From assembly GCA_016787135.1 (NCBI GenBank), contig JAEUVK010000024.1:1-32333 (forward strand): a stretch of 32,333 nucleotides of DNA, written 5' to 3'. The DNA comes from Chitinophagaceae bacterium. Lineage in GTDB: Bacteria > Bacteroidota > Bacteroidia > Chitinophagales > Chitinophagaceae. Of this stretch, positions 1-6,812 are shown one piece after another (within the stretch, counting starts at the first letter, position 1; every line of letters starts with the position of its first letter). The position numbers were made by a program, and so were the translations under genes. Under the pieces are notes generated by a model. The model was not told the DNA's origin and ran no database searches. It saw only the letters and a program-made list of their open reading frames with translations.

Positions 1-387
1 GCTACCAGCCAGAGCTATACAGCTACAGCTTCCGGCATTTATACCGTGCAAACTACTTCGACGGGCTGTACAGCTATTTCCAACGAGATCAATTTTACAG
101 CTACCCCTGTTACCAATGTTGATCCGTCCGAGATCGGGCTGATCATTTCACCTAACCCGACAAGTACGGGACAGTTCAACATCCAGTTAGAAACAGATAC
201 CCGGTCGAACCTGTATATCTCCCTCGTGAATACGATGGGACAAAAAGTATATCACTCCACGACGCCAAACTTTATCGGGCGCCTTTCTCAAACGATCAGG
301 CCTGGTAAATTAGCAGCAGGCATCTATTACCTGCAGGTTCAGCATGATAAGAAGATGTATGTAAAGAAGATCGTTGTCACGCAATAA
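1..387 (+). CDS. C-terminal end of a secreted protein with a T9SS type A sorting domain (5' partial)
   Basis: The frame is open from base 1 and stops at TAA 385-387, so the start lies outside the window. The last ~85 residues match the type IX secretion C-terminal sorting domain: a SPNPTSTGQF motif, then short beta strands, then LAAGIYYLQV and a final basic stretch ending KKIVVTQ. In Bacteroidota this domain directs a protein that has crossed the outer membrane to cleavage and surface anchoring. The visible upstream part is Thr/Ser-rich and contains an SGIYTVQ-type strand, as in repeated Ig-like domains of large adhesins and surface enzymes. The function of the passenger is not visible. A GTG at 46 is in frame but is not a credible start, because coding sequence continues through it to base 1. 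Confidence 0.85.
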   Translation, partial: ATSQSYTATASGIYTVQTTSTGCTAISNEINFTATPVTNVDPSEIGLIISPNPTSTGQFNIQLETDTRSNLYISLVNTMGQKVYHSTTPNFIGRLSQTIRPGKLAAGIYYLQVQHDKKMYVKKIVVTQ

Positions 388-414
388 TAAATAATAACAG
401 CAAACTGTAAACAC

Positions 415-446
415 AAAGACCCCCGGTATTGAAACCGGGGGTCTTT
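415..446. terminator. Bidirectional rho-independent terminator
   Basis: A perfect 13-bp inverted repeat (415-427 with 434-446) encloses a 6-nt loop. The stem is GC-rich in its inner part and ends in AAAGAC/GTCTTT, so it has a short T tract on both strands. It lies between the convergent T9SS protein and the minus-strand gene at 491-817 and can end both transcripts. Confidence 0.85.
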
Positions 447-490
447 GCATTAAGAAATGAAACGTCCTGTTATGCGATAGAGAAAATTTA

Positions 491-817
491 TTATTGAAGA
501 ATGATCTCTCCTACATCCAGCGCCTGGTTCTGTTTTACCACAAGGTTGTCCAACTGCACTTCCTTATAGCGCACTTTGGTATTCACGATGAGTTTATACT
601 TTCCGGGTTTAACCTGTGCAAAAAAGTTACCGGATACCAGGGCTATTTTCAATGAATCTTTCCCGCTGATGATCTTCACCATTTCTGCCTCCCCGGGGGG
701 ACTTACTTTTCCGGTAATAGATGTTGTTTGCCGGGTCAAGTTTAAAGGCTCTTTATAAGTAAACGGGCCTGTGATAACAATGGATGCAACAGCACAGGCG
801 ATCACACCTTTGTTCAT
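491..817 (-). CDS. Small exported protein with a carboxypeptidase-regulatory-like (Ig-like) domain
   Basis: This 108-residue protein of unknown role starts MNKGVIACAVASIVITG, a basic residue followed by a hydrophobic stretch, which is a plausible signal peptide. The frame is open to a further ATG at 844, but that start would put nine extra residues before the signal, so 817 is chosen. The rest fits one beta-sandwich of the carboxypeptidase D regulatory-like type: a TSITGKVSPPGE strand, then a SGNFFAQVKPGKYKL segment and a closing strand ending EIILQ. Such domains are common in periplasmic and surface proteins of Bacteroidota. It stands alone, convergent with the T9SS protein and divergent from the flavin reductase. 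No catalytic residues can be recognised. Confidence 0.6.
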   Translation of the reverse strand: MNKGVIACAVASIVITGPFTYKEPLNLTRQTTSITGKVSPPGEAEMVKIISGKDSLKIALVSGNFFAQVKPGKYKLIVNTKVRYKEVQLDNLVVKQNQALDVGEIILQ

Positions 818-897
818 AACTAAGATTTGAAATAAAATCGCCAACTACTATGCCAATGGGACTATTTGTGGAAAATTAAGCCGGTTATGAACTGTCA

Positions 898-931
898 TTT
901 GGTCAATTAATCCACTTCTTTAGTATATTTC
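898..931 (+). promoter_or_regulatory. Possible Bacteroidota-type promoter for the FNR-like gene
   Basis: TTTG at 898-901 could be the -33 element and TATATTTC at 924-931 a -7 element with one mismatch to TAnnTTTG. The spacing is 22 nt. Initiation would fall near 938, about 10 nt before the ATG at 948. This rests on consensus matching alone. Confidence 0.3.
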
Positions 932-947
932 CCAAAAAATTGATTGC

Positions 948-1670
948 ATGGCCATTCAACCCTGGCGCAAAGGAAAAGTGATCAAGATCGACGACCACAC
1001 CCATAATACCAAGAGGTTCTGGATAGAAGTACCCGAACTGGATAAAGTTGATTTTATGCCCGGCCAGTTTGTTACGCTTGACCTTCCCATACATGAGAAA
1101 CCCAATAAACGCTGGCGCAGTTATTCGATTGCTTCATGGCCCGACGGAACAAATGTATTTGAGTTATTGATAGTACTGGCTGAAAAAGGTCTGGGCACCA
1201 CTTATCTTTTTAATGAAGTGAAAGTTGGCAGTGAACTCACGTTTCGTGGCCCGCAGGGAGTTTTCACCCTGCCTCAGCCGATGGAAAAAGATCTTTTCCT
1301 GATCTGCACGGGTACAGGTATTGCACCTTTCAGAAGCATGGTGAACTATATACAGCTTCATGATATACCAACTAAAAACATCTATCTCATTTTTGGTTGC
1401 CGCAGAAAAGAGGACCTGTTGTATTACGACGAACTGCGGGCCCTGGAAGAAAAGCTACCCCGGTTTCATTACCTCCCTACTCTTTCCCGTGAACACTGGG
1501 AGTCGGGACGCAACGGTTATGTCCACCCGGTATATGAAGAATTGTGTGTACAAAAACAGGATGCCTGTTTTTTCCTTTGCGGATGGAAGCACATGATAGA
1601 CGAAGCCAAAAAAAGAATACAGGAAATGGGGTATGACAAAAGATCAATTCACCAGGAACTGTACGGATAG
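948..1670 (+). CDS. FAD-dependent ferredoxin-NADP+ reductase-like oxidoreductase
   Basis: A 240-residue flavoprotein of the FNR superfamily. An N-terminal FAD-binding barrel (about 1-105) carries the flavin motif RSYS at 57-60. A C-terminal nucleotide-binding domain (about 112-240) carries the GTGIAPF motif at 122-128 and a CG pair at 211-212 that usually contacts the nicotinamide. There is no plant-type [2Fe-2S] cysteine set, so it is a bare reductase that would exchange electrons between NAD(P)H and a separate partner such as ferredoxin or flavodoxin. It ends 115 nt upstream of nuoA on the same strand with no terminator seen between them. That is notable because this complex I operon lacks its NADH-oxidising subunits. 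The family is clear; the electron partner is inferred. Confidence 0.85.
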   Translation: MAIQPWRKGKVIKIDDHTHNTKRFWIEVPELDKVDFMPGQFVTLDLPIHEKPNKRWRSYSIASWPDGTNVFELLIVLAEKGLGTTYLFNEVKVGSELTFRGPQGVFTLPQPMEKDLFLICTGTGIAPFRSMVNYIQLHDIPTKNIYLIFGCRRKEDLLYYDELRALEEKLPRFHYLPTLSREHWESGRNGYVHPVYEELCVQKQDACFFLCGWKHMIDEAKKRIQEMGYDKRSIHQELYG

Positions 1671-1760
1671 CACTCATTTTCAGCAGCAGGGAAATAAAAG
1701 ATGATATTTGACAAGCTGAATGCTGATATGTCTCATAGCTGGTTTTAAAATGTAGTTTGA

Positions 1761-1768
1761 TAAATTTG
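1761..1768 (+). promoter_or_regulatory. Candidate -7 promoter element for the nuo operon
   Basis: TAAATTTG matches the Bacteroidota -7 consensus TAnnTTTG exactly and lies 17 nt before the nuoA ATG at 1786. Only a weak T-rich stretch (1743-1746) sits where the -33 TTG would be expected. Transcription would start near 1775 with a very short leader. Confidence 0.4.
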
Positions 1769-1785
1769 CGCAAACAAAACTGAAT

Positions 1786-2136
1786 ATGGGAGCTTCTTCC
1801 CTCATAGTACTGATCATTGCTGCTGTTGCCTTCTCAGGTATAGCTATTCTTATATCAAAGTTTGTACTGAAAGCTTCTACGAATAAACAAAAAGGCGAAC
1901 CCTACGAATGCGGTATTCCCACAAAGGGTAAAACCTGGATACAATTAAATGTAGGATACTACCTGTTCGCCCTGATATTCCTGGTGTTCGATGTGGAACT
2001 GGTTTTCCTGTATCCCTGGGCTGTTGTAGCAAAAAGTTTAGGATGGATCGCATTAGTGGAAATAGTTATCTTCTTATTCATACTTTTTATGGGTTTTTTA
2101 TATGCGCACAGGAAAGGGGCGTTGAAATGGATGTAA
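1786..2136 (+). CDS. nuoA: NADH-quinone oxidoreductase subunit A
   Basis: A 116-residue membrane subunit of complex I, of normal length. Three transmembrane helices can be seen (about 4-27, 54-77 and 86-106). The conserved loop before helix 2 carries YECG at 40-43, and FDVELVFLYPWA lies at 68-79; these are family hallmarks placed at the entrance of the quinone channel. It is the first gene of the nuo operon, with nuoB following 33 nt later. It helps to join the hydrophilic arm to the proton-pumping membrane arm. Confidence 0.95.
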   Translation: MGASSLIVLIIAAVAFSGIAILISKFVLKASTNKQKGEPYECGIPTKGKTWIQLNVGYYLFALIFLVFDVELVFLYPWAVVAKSLGWIALVEIVIFLFILFMGFLYAHRKGALKWM

Positions 2137-2169
2137 TAAAAATATGCAATCAGAAATCCTGATCACGAA

Positions 2170-2712
2170 ATGACCAACCAACAAAATAAAACAAAGGATT
2201 TCCCCGGGCAGATACATGAAACAGCCGGTGGCGGCATCGTTCTCAGCAAACTGGACGACGTCATTAACTGGGCCAGATCGAATTCATTATGGCCATTGAC
2301 ATTTGCCACCAGTTGCTGCGGTATTGAAATGATGGCAACGGCCTCTGCCAAATATGATTTTTCCCGGTTTGGTTTTGAAGTAGCAAGAGCTACACCGCGA
2401 CAAGCTGATGTCATAATCATTGCAGGCACCATCGTCAATAAGATGGCCCCGGTACTGAAAAGATTATACGACCAGATGGCCGATCCGAAATATGTGATCG
2501 CCATGGGCGCCTGTGCGATCAGTGGCGGTCCGTTTTTTTACAATACTTATTCCGTAGTAAAAGGCGCTGACCATGTGATACCGGTAGATGTGTATGTAGC
2601 GGGTTGCCCGCCACGACCCGAAGCCCTGTTACATTCTTTGATAACATTACAGCAAAAAATAAAAAGCGGCCTCACCAGAGAACAGATAAGAAAGGAAGGT
2701 CTAAACACATAG
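2170..2712 (+). CDS. nuoB: NADH-quinone oxidoreductase subunit B
   Basis: A 180-residue subunit that holds the terminal [4Fe-4S] cluster N2, the direct electron donor to quinone. The cluster cysteines are visible as the adjacent pair C49-C50 (in TSCCGIEMMA), C115 (GACAISGG) and C146 (GCPPRPEAL). The length is normal, with a slightly extended N-terminus before the conserved core. It is followed after 4 nt by nuoC, so translation is probably coupled. Confidence 0.96.
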   Translation: MTNQQNKTKDFPGQIHETAGGGIVLSKLDDVINWARSNSLWPLTFATSCCGIEMMATASAKYDFSRFGFEVARATPRQADVIIIAGTIVNKMAPVLKRLYDQMADPKYVIAMGACAISGGPFFYNTYSVVKGADHVIPVDVYVAGCPPRPEALLHSLITLQQKIKSGLTREQIRKEGLNT

Positions 2713-2716
2713 AAAG

Positions 2717-3175
2717 GTGACAAAAGAAGAATTGAAAATAAAGATCGCTGAGTTACTGCCCGCCGCCACGTTAGACGAAACAGGGGAATGGCTCAATGTA
2801 AGCGTTGACCCGAATGACTGGCTACTGCTGGCGCAGCAACTGCGTACTGATCCTACTTTATTCTTTGATTACCTCTTTTGCCTGACCTGCATCGACTGGA
2901 AGACACATTTGACCATGGTGTATCACCTGTCTTCTACAAAACATCGCCACAATATTGTTATCAAATCGAAATTGGACAGGAATAAACCTGAAATAGAAAC
3001 TGTTTCTGCTATCTGGAGAACAGCGGGGTTTCATGAACGGGAAGTATATGAAATGTTTGGCGTGAATTTCCTGAACCATCCCGACCTGCGGTTACTGATA
3101 CTCCCGGACGGATGGGAAGGAAAGAATCCCTTGAGAAAAGATTTTGAGGACACTGTGAATATGATCAAGCTATAA
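2717..3175 (+). CDS. nuoC: NADH-quinone oxidoreductase subunit C (30 kDa type)
   Basis: A 152-residue subunit of the peripheral arm that packs against NuoD and has no cofactor. The signature HEREVYEMFGV at 106-116 followed by HPDLR and a PLRKDF end is typical. The start is GTG at 2717, 4 nt after the nuoB stop; the next in-frame ATG falls around residue 67, inside the domain, so GTG must be used. NuoC and NuoD are separate genes here and are not fused as in many Gammaproteobacteria and in Bacteroides. Confidence 0.94.
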   Translation: MTKEELKIKIAELLPAATLDETGEWLNVSVDPNDWLLLAQQLRTDPTLFFDYLFCLTCIDWKTHLTMVYHLSSTKHRHNIVIKSKLDRNKPEIETVSAIWRTAGFHEREVYEMFGVNFLNHPDLRLLILPDGWEGKNPLRKDFEDTVNMIKL

Positions 3176-3180
3176 AACGA

Positions 3181-4317
3181 ATGTACAGGCAGACTGATAT
3201 AATAAGTGATGCACAAGTCTCTCCGCAGGAAGGTGACCTGGTCATCAATGTAGGGCCGCAACACCCGGCAACACACGGGGTATTGCACCTGGTCATTACC
3301 CTGAACGGGGAAACGATCAAGAAAGTGGAGCCTCACTTAGGATATATACACCGCTCTATTGAAAAGATGTGTGAGAGCCTGACCTACCGGCAGTTCATTT
3401 ATGTCACCAGCCGCATGGATTATCTCTCCGCACATATTAATAACCATGCCTGCGCATTATGTGTCGAAAAAGGATTGCAGGTAGAAATTCCGGCAAGGGC
3501 ACAGGTGATAAGGGTGCTGATGGATGAACTGACAAGGATCGCTTCACACGAGCTATGGTGGGGAGCTATGGCTATGGACCTCGGCGCCTTCACTCCTTTC
3601 TTCCATGCCTTCCGCGAAAGGGAAACGATCAACGACATTATGGAAGAGACCTGTGGCGCCAGACTGACCATGAACTACATGGTGCCGGGTGGTGTTATGC
3701 AGGATGTTCATCCCAATTTTCAACGAAGAGTAAAAGAATTCATTCAGCTATACAAACGCAAGATCCACGAGTACGACGAACTGGTGACCGGTAATATCAT
3801 TTTCCAGAACAGGATGAAAGGCGTGGGCTATTTATCACCCGAAGACGCTGTTGCATACGGATGCTCGGGACCGGTAACCAGAGGTAGCGGTGTGAGCTCT
3901 GATATCAGGAAAATATATCCTTACGAGATCTATGACAAGCTGAACTTTGATGAAGTACTGGAAAGTGGTGGTGATTCTTTTGCCCGTTATATGATCCGCA
4001 TCCGCGAGATGCATGAATCCATCAAAATAATAGAACAGTTAATTGACAATATACCGGAAGGTGATTTTCAGGCAAAAACAAAAGCTGTATTGAAATTACC
4101 CAAAGGAGAATTCTATACAAGAGTGGAAACAGCCCGTGGTGAACTGGGTGTATATATAGTCAGTGAAGGTGGTACGACTCCCTACAGGATCAAATTCCGT
4201 TCACCGGGATTTTCAAATCTCTCTGTACTGGATCATATTGCCCGTGGCAGCAAGATCGGTGATTTAGTAGCGATGATGGGAACACTGGATTTAGTAATAC
4301 CCGATATCGATAGATAA
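3181..4317 (+). CDS. nuoD: NADH-quinone oxidoreductase subunit D (49 kDa type)
   Basis: A 378-residue subunit related to [NiFe] hydrogenase large subunits but without their metal-binding cysteines. It forms much of the quinone site together with NuoB. VGPQHPATHGVLHL at 24-37 contains the His residues of the quinone pocket loop, and HLGYIHR follows at 52-58. The length is slightly shorter than the ~400 of many homologues, but the C-terminus (ending PDIDR) is intact. The next gene, nuoH, begins 1 nt after the stop. In a 14-subunit operon nuoE, nuoF and nuoG would come here; they are absent. Confidence 0.96.
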   Translation: MYRQTDIISDAQVSPQEGDLVINVGPQHPATHGVLHLVITLNGETIKKVEPHLGYIHRSIEKMCESLTYRQFIYVTSRMDYLSAHINNHACALCVEKGLQVEIPARAQVIRVLMDELTRIASHELWWGAMAMDLGAFTPFFHAFRERETINDIMEETCGARLTMNYMVPGGVMQDVHPNFQRRVKEFIQLYKRKIHEYDELVTGNIIFQNRMKGVGYLSPEDAVAYGCSGPVTRGSGVSSDIRKIYPYEIYDKLNFDEVLESGGDSFARYMIRIREMHESIKIIEQLIDNIPEGDFQAKTKAVLKLPKGEFYTRVETARGELGVYIVSEGGTTPYRIKFRSPGFSNLSVLDHIARGSKIGDLVAMMGTLDLVIPDIDR

Positions 4318-4318
4318 A

Positions 4319-5395
4319 ATGTGGAGTTTTAGTCATATAGCAGATTTCATTCACGAATGGTTAAGCAGCACCTTCAACCCTACATGGACCCTGATCATTG
4401 AAATGGTGATCGCTGGTGTGTGTGTGATCGGTTTGTTTGCTGCGTTAGGATTGGTACTCGTGATCATGGAGAGAAAAGTATCTGCCTGGATACAGATACG
4501 TCTCGGGCCCAATCGTGTAGGGCCAAAAGGAATGTTGCAGTCATTAGCTGATACTTTGAAGTTATTGGTGAAAGAAGGGATGACTCCTTCCGGCGCAGAT
4601 AAATTTTTATTCAACCTGGCGCCTTTCATTGCTATGATCGTAGCGATGTTACTGTTCGCTCCGATCGCTTTCGCCAAAGATTTTCAGTTGTGGGATCTGA
4701 ACATCGGCGTCTTATATGTTTCGGCGGTATCATCCATTATGGTCATCAGTATCCTGATGGCGGGATGGTCGAGCAATAATAAATATTCGCTGATGGGTGC
4801 TATGCGCAGCGGGGCACAGATCGTGAGTTATGAATTATCGGCGGGACTGTCCATTCTTGCTGTCGTGGTACTGACGGGAAGCTTAAGTATTTCAGACATT
4901 GTAATGTCACAGGCAGATGGCTGGTGGATATTCAAAGGACATATTCCCGTGATCATTGCCTTTATCATATTTCTTATTGCCGTAACAGCGGAGACCAACC
5001 GTGCACCGTTTGACCTGGCAGAAGCAGAATCAGAATTAACGGCCGGTTTCCATACAGAATACTCAGGAATGAAGTTCGCTCTCTTCTTCCTCGCAGAATA
5101 CATGAACGTATTCATCGTATGCGCTATCGGCGCTACTTTATTCCTGGGCGGATGGATGCCTTTTCATATCGGTAACTGGGAAGGCTTCAATCATGTGATG
5201 GACTGGATACCGTCCAGCGTATGGTTCTTTGGAAAAACATTCTTCCTCATATTCGTCATTATGTGGTTCAGGTGGACGTTCCCCCGCTTGCGGATCGACC
5301 AGTTACTGAACCTGGAATGGAAATATCTATTGCCGATCAGTATGTTCAACATTTTACTGGCAACACTGATGGCGATCATGGGGTGGCATTTTTAA
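4319..5395 (+). CDS. nuoH: NADH-quinone oxidoreductase subunit H
   Basis: A 358-residue membrane subunit with about eight predicted helices that anchors the peripheral arm and lines the quinone chamber. The highly conserved cytoplasmic loop ETNRAPFDLAEAESE lies at 225-239, and the ERKVSAWIQIRLGPNRVGP-type loop appears near residues 51-69. It starts 1 nt after nuoD, replacing the usual nuoE-F-G block. The 72 nt after its stop hold an intergenic repeat and then nuoI. Confidence 0.96.
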   Translation: MWSFSHIADFIHEWLSSTFNPTWTLIIEMVIAGVCVIGLFAALGLVLVIMERKVSAWIQIRLGPNRVGPKGMLQSLADTLKLLVKEGMTPSGADKFLFNLAPFIAMIVAMLLFAPIAFAKDFQLWDLNIGVLYVSAVSSIMVISILMAGWSSNNKYSLMGAMRSGAQIVSYELSAGLSILAVVVLTGSLSISDIVMSQADGWWIFKGHIPVIIAFIIFLIAVTAETNRAPFDLAEAESELTAGFHTEYSGMKFALFFLAEYMNVFIVCAIGATLFLGGWMPFHIGNWEGFNHVMDWIPSSVWFFGKTFFLIFVIMWFRWTFPRLRIDQLLNLEWKYLLPISMFNILLATLMAIMGWHF

Positions 5396-5467
5396 CCTCC
5401 GGCTCCTAAAGGGGAGTTAGGGAAATATAAAGCAAACTCATAGCTCACAGCTAAAAGCTCGTAGCTT
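5396..5467 (+). repeat. Intergenic repeat copy 1 and an AGCT-rich segment between nuoH and nuoI
   Basis: GGCTCC TAAA GGGGAGTTAGGG followed by AAATATAAA (about 5401-5431) closely resembles the segment between nuoK and nuoL at 6774-6808. Both have a C-rich run, a short A-rich loop, a GGGAGTT arm and then GGAAATATAAA. Directly after it, 5443-5467 contains several short AGCT-type units (CTCACAGCTAAAAGCTCGTAGCT) that could fold on themselves. Both parts are transcribed within the nuo mRNA. They look like dispersed intergenic elements and not coding sequence. Confidence 0.6.
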
Positions 5468-5944
5468 ATGTTTATAGTAAAATATATAAAAGATATTTTG
5501 GGTGCTGTAAAGTCGCTGGCTATTGGTATGAAGCGGACACTATACTACTTTACTCATCATAAAGAGATCATCACGCAGCAATACCCTGACAATAAGGATA
5601 CACTTGTCTTACCTGAACGGTTCAAGGGTGAAGTGGTGATGCCACACAATGAAGTCAACGAACACCGATGCACCGGCTGTACAGCTTGCGAACTGGCCTG
5701 TCCCAACGGCACTATCAAGGTCGTTACCAAATTTGATATAACACCCGACGGAAAGAAAAAGAAAGCGATCGATAAGCTGGTCTATCATCTTGAACTATGT
5801 ACAATGTGCAATCTCTGTATCGAGGCTTGTCCTTCTGATGCCATTAAAATGGCGCAGACATTTGAACACAGTGTGTATGACAGGAGCCAACTGACCAAAA
5901 TATTAAATAACCCGGGATCAAAGATCATGGAAGGAGTGGAATAA
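5468..5944 (+). CDS. nuoI: NADH-quinone oxidoreductase subunit I (2x[4Fe-4S] ferredoxin-like)
   Basis: A 158-residue peripheral subunit carrying two [4Fe-4S] clusters (N6a and N6b) that pass electrons to NuoB. The two cysteine sets are complete: C68, C71, C74, C78 and C111, C114, C117, C121, each ending in Cys-Pro. In an enzyme without NuoE, NuoF and NuoG this is the outermost cluster subunit, so it is the likely entry point for electrons from ferredoxin or another donor. The ATG at 5468 follows the AGCT-rich segment directly, and the stop overlaps the nuoJ ATG by 1 nt. Confidence 0.95.
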   Translation: MFIVKYIKDILGAVKSLAIGMKRTLYYFTHHKEIITQQYPDNKDTLVLPERFKGEVVMPHNEVNEHRCTGCTACELACPNGTIKVVTKFDITPDGKKKKAIDKLVYHLELCTMCNLCIEACPSDAIKMAQTFEHSVYDRSQLTKILNNPGSKIMEGVE

Positions 5945-6462
5945 TGAAAGGAGCAACTATCATATTTTACCTGCTGGCCGCCCTTACACTGGTATGCGGT
6001 GTGTTATCTGTCACCACAAGACAGATATTCCGGGCAGCCATTTATCTTTTATTCTCGCTCATTGGTATTGCAGGTCTTTATTTCTGGATGGACTACCAGT
6101 TCATTGCTGCAGTGCAAATTGTAGTGTACGTCGGCGGTATTGTGGTACTGATCATCTTCTCCATATTCCTGACGCAGCAGGCGGGGGAAAAACTGCCGAA
6201 ACAAAAATTAGGCAGAAAGATATTTTCAGCACTGGCCGTTTTCTGCGCCTTTGCCCTGGCCATGCTGCAGCTCTACCAGCATACATTTTATGAAACAGCA
6301 GAGGAACCGGTACCCGCCACTGTGGCCAATATCGGCCACCGGATGCTGAGTGTAAAAGAAGGCGGCTATGCGTTGCCGTTCGAGGTAGTGAGTATTTTGT
6401 TACTGGCAGCATTGATCGGATGTATTGTGATCGCTTTAAGAAGTAAACCGGAAACAACATGA
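5944..6462 (+). CDS. nuoJ: NADH-quinone oxidoreductase subunit J
   Basis: A 172-residue membrane subunit of normal length, about five helices. The third-helix region (IVVYVGGIVVLIIFSIFL) with its conserved Tyr and paired Gly, where the pi-bulge forms, is clear near residues 60-77. The ATG shares its A with the nuoI stop (TAATG), and the end overlaps the nuoK start. NuoJ takes part in coupling quinone reduction to proton transfer. Confidence 0.94.
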   Translation: MKGATIIFYLLAALTLVCGVLSVTTRQIFRAAIYLLFSLIGIAGLYFWMDYQFIAAVQIVVYVGGIVVLIIFSIFLTQQAGEKLPKQKLGRKIFSALAVFCAFALAMLQLYQHTFYETAEEPVPATVANIGHRMLSVKEGGYALPFEVVSILLLAALIGCIVIALRSKPETT

Positions 6463-6773
6463 TGGAACCCGGACTATACCAGCTTTTGTTTATCAGTATC
6501 GCCTTATTCTTTATCGGCGTATATGGCTTCTTTACCAGGAGGAACCTGATCACGATGCTGATGAGTGTAGAACTGGTGCTGAACAGTGTGAACCTGAATT
6601 TCATTGCATTCAATAAATATCTGTGGCCGGGTAAGATGGATGGCCTGTTCTTTACCGTATTCGTTATAGCGATCGCTGCTGCAGAAGCGGCAGTGGCTAT
6701 TGCGATCATCATTAACCTGTACCGCAGCCATCAATCTATAGATGTGGAGAATGCAGAAGAATTAAAGTATTAA
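6459..6773 (+). CDS. nuoK: NADH-quinone oxidoreductase subunit K
   Basis: A 104-residue, three-helix MrpC-like subunit. A conserved Glu lies in helix 2 (LMSVELVLNSVNLNF) and another in helix 3 (AAAEAAVAIAIII); both are part of the proton path. Two adjacent ATG codons (6459 and 6462) are possible starts, and either overlaps or abuts the nuoJ stop. It is followed by the second copy of the intergenic repeat and then nuoL. Confidence 0.95.
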   Translation: MMEPGLYQLLFISIALFFIGVYGFFTRRNLITMLMSVELVLNSVNLNFIAFNKYLWPGKMDGLFFTVFVIAIAAAEAAVAIAIIINLYRSHQSIDVENAEELKY

Positions 6774-6808
6774 CCCCCGCTCCCCGAAAGGGAGTTGGGA
6801 AATATAAA
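6774..6808 (+). repeat. Intergenic repeat copy 2 between nuoK and nuoL
   Basis: A C-rich run, GCTCCCC, loop GAAA, GGGAGTTGGG and then AAATATAAA. CTCCC (6780-6784) can pair with GGGAG (6790-6794). It resembles 5401-5431 across most of its length, including the AAATATAAA tail, with differences in the stem. It sits 5 nt before the nuoL start, so it could also affect nuoL translation. Confidence 0.6.
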
Positions 6809-6812
6809 ATAA

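Noticed and set aside
5443..5467. AGCT-rich short repeats considered as a CRISPR-like array
   Set aside because: Units are only 4-7 nt with no regular spacers and no cas genes nearby.
6152..6712. 186-codon minus-strand frame opposite nuoJ and nuoK
   Set aside because: Both sense frames are well conserved complex I subunits; the antisense frame has no recognisable features.
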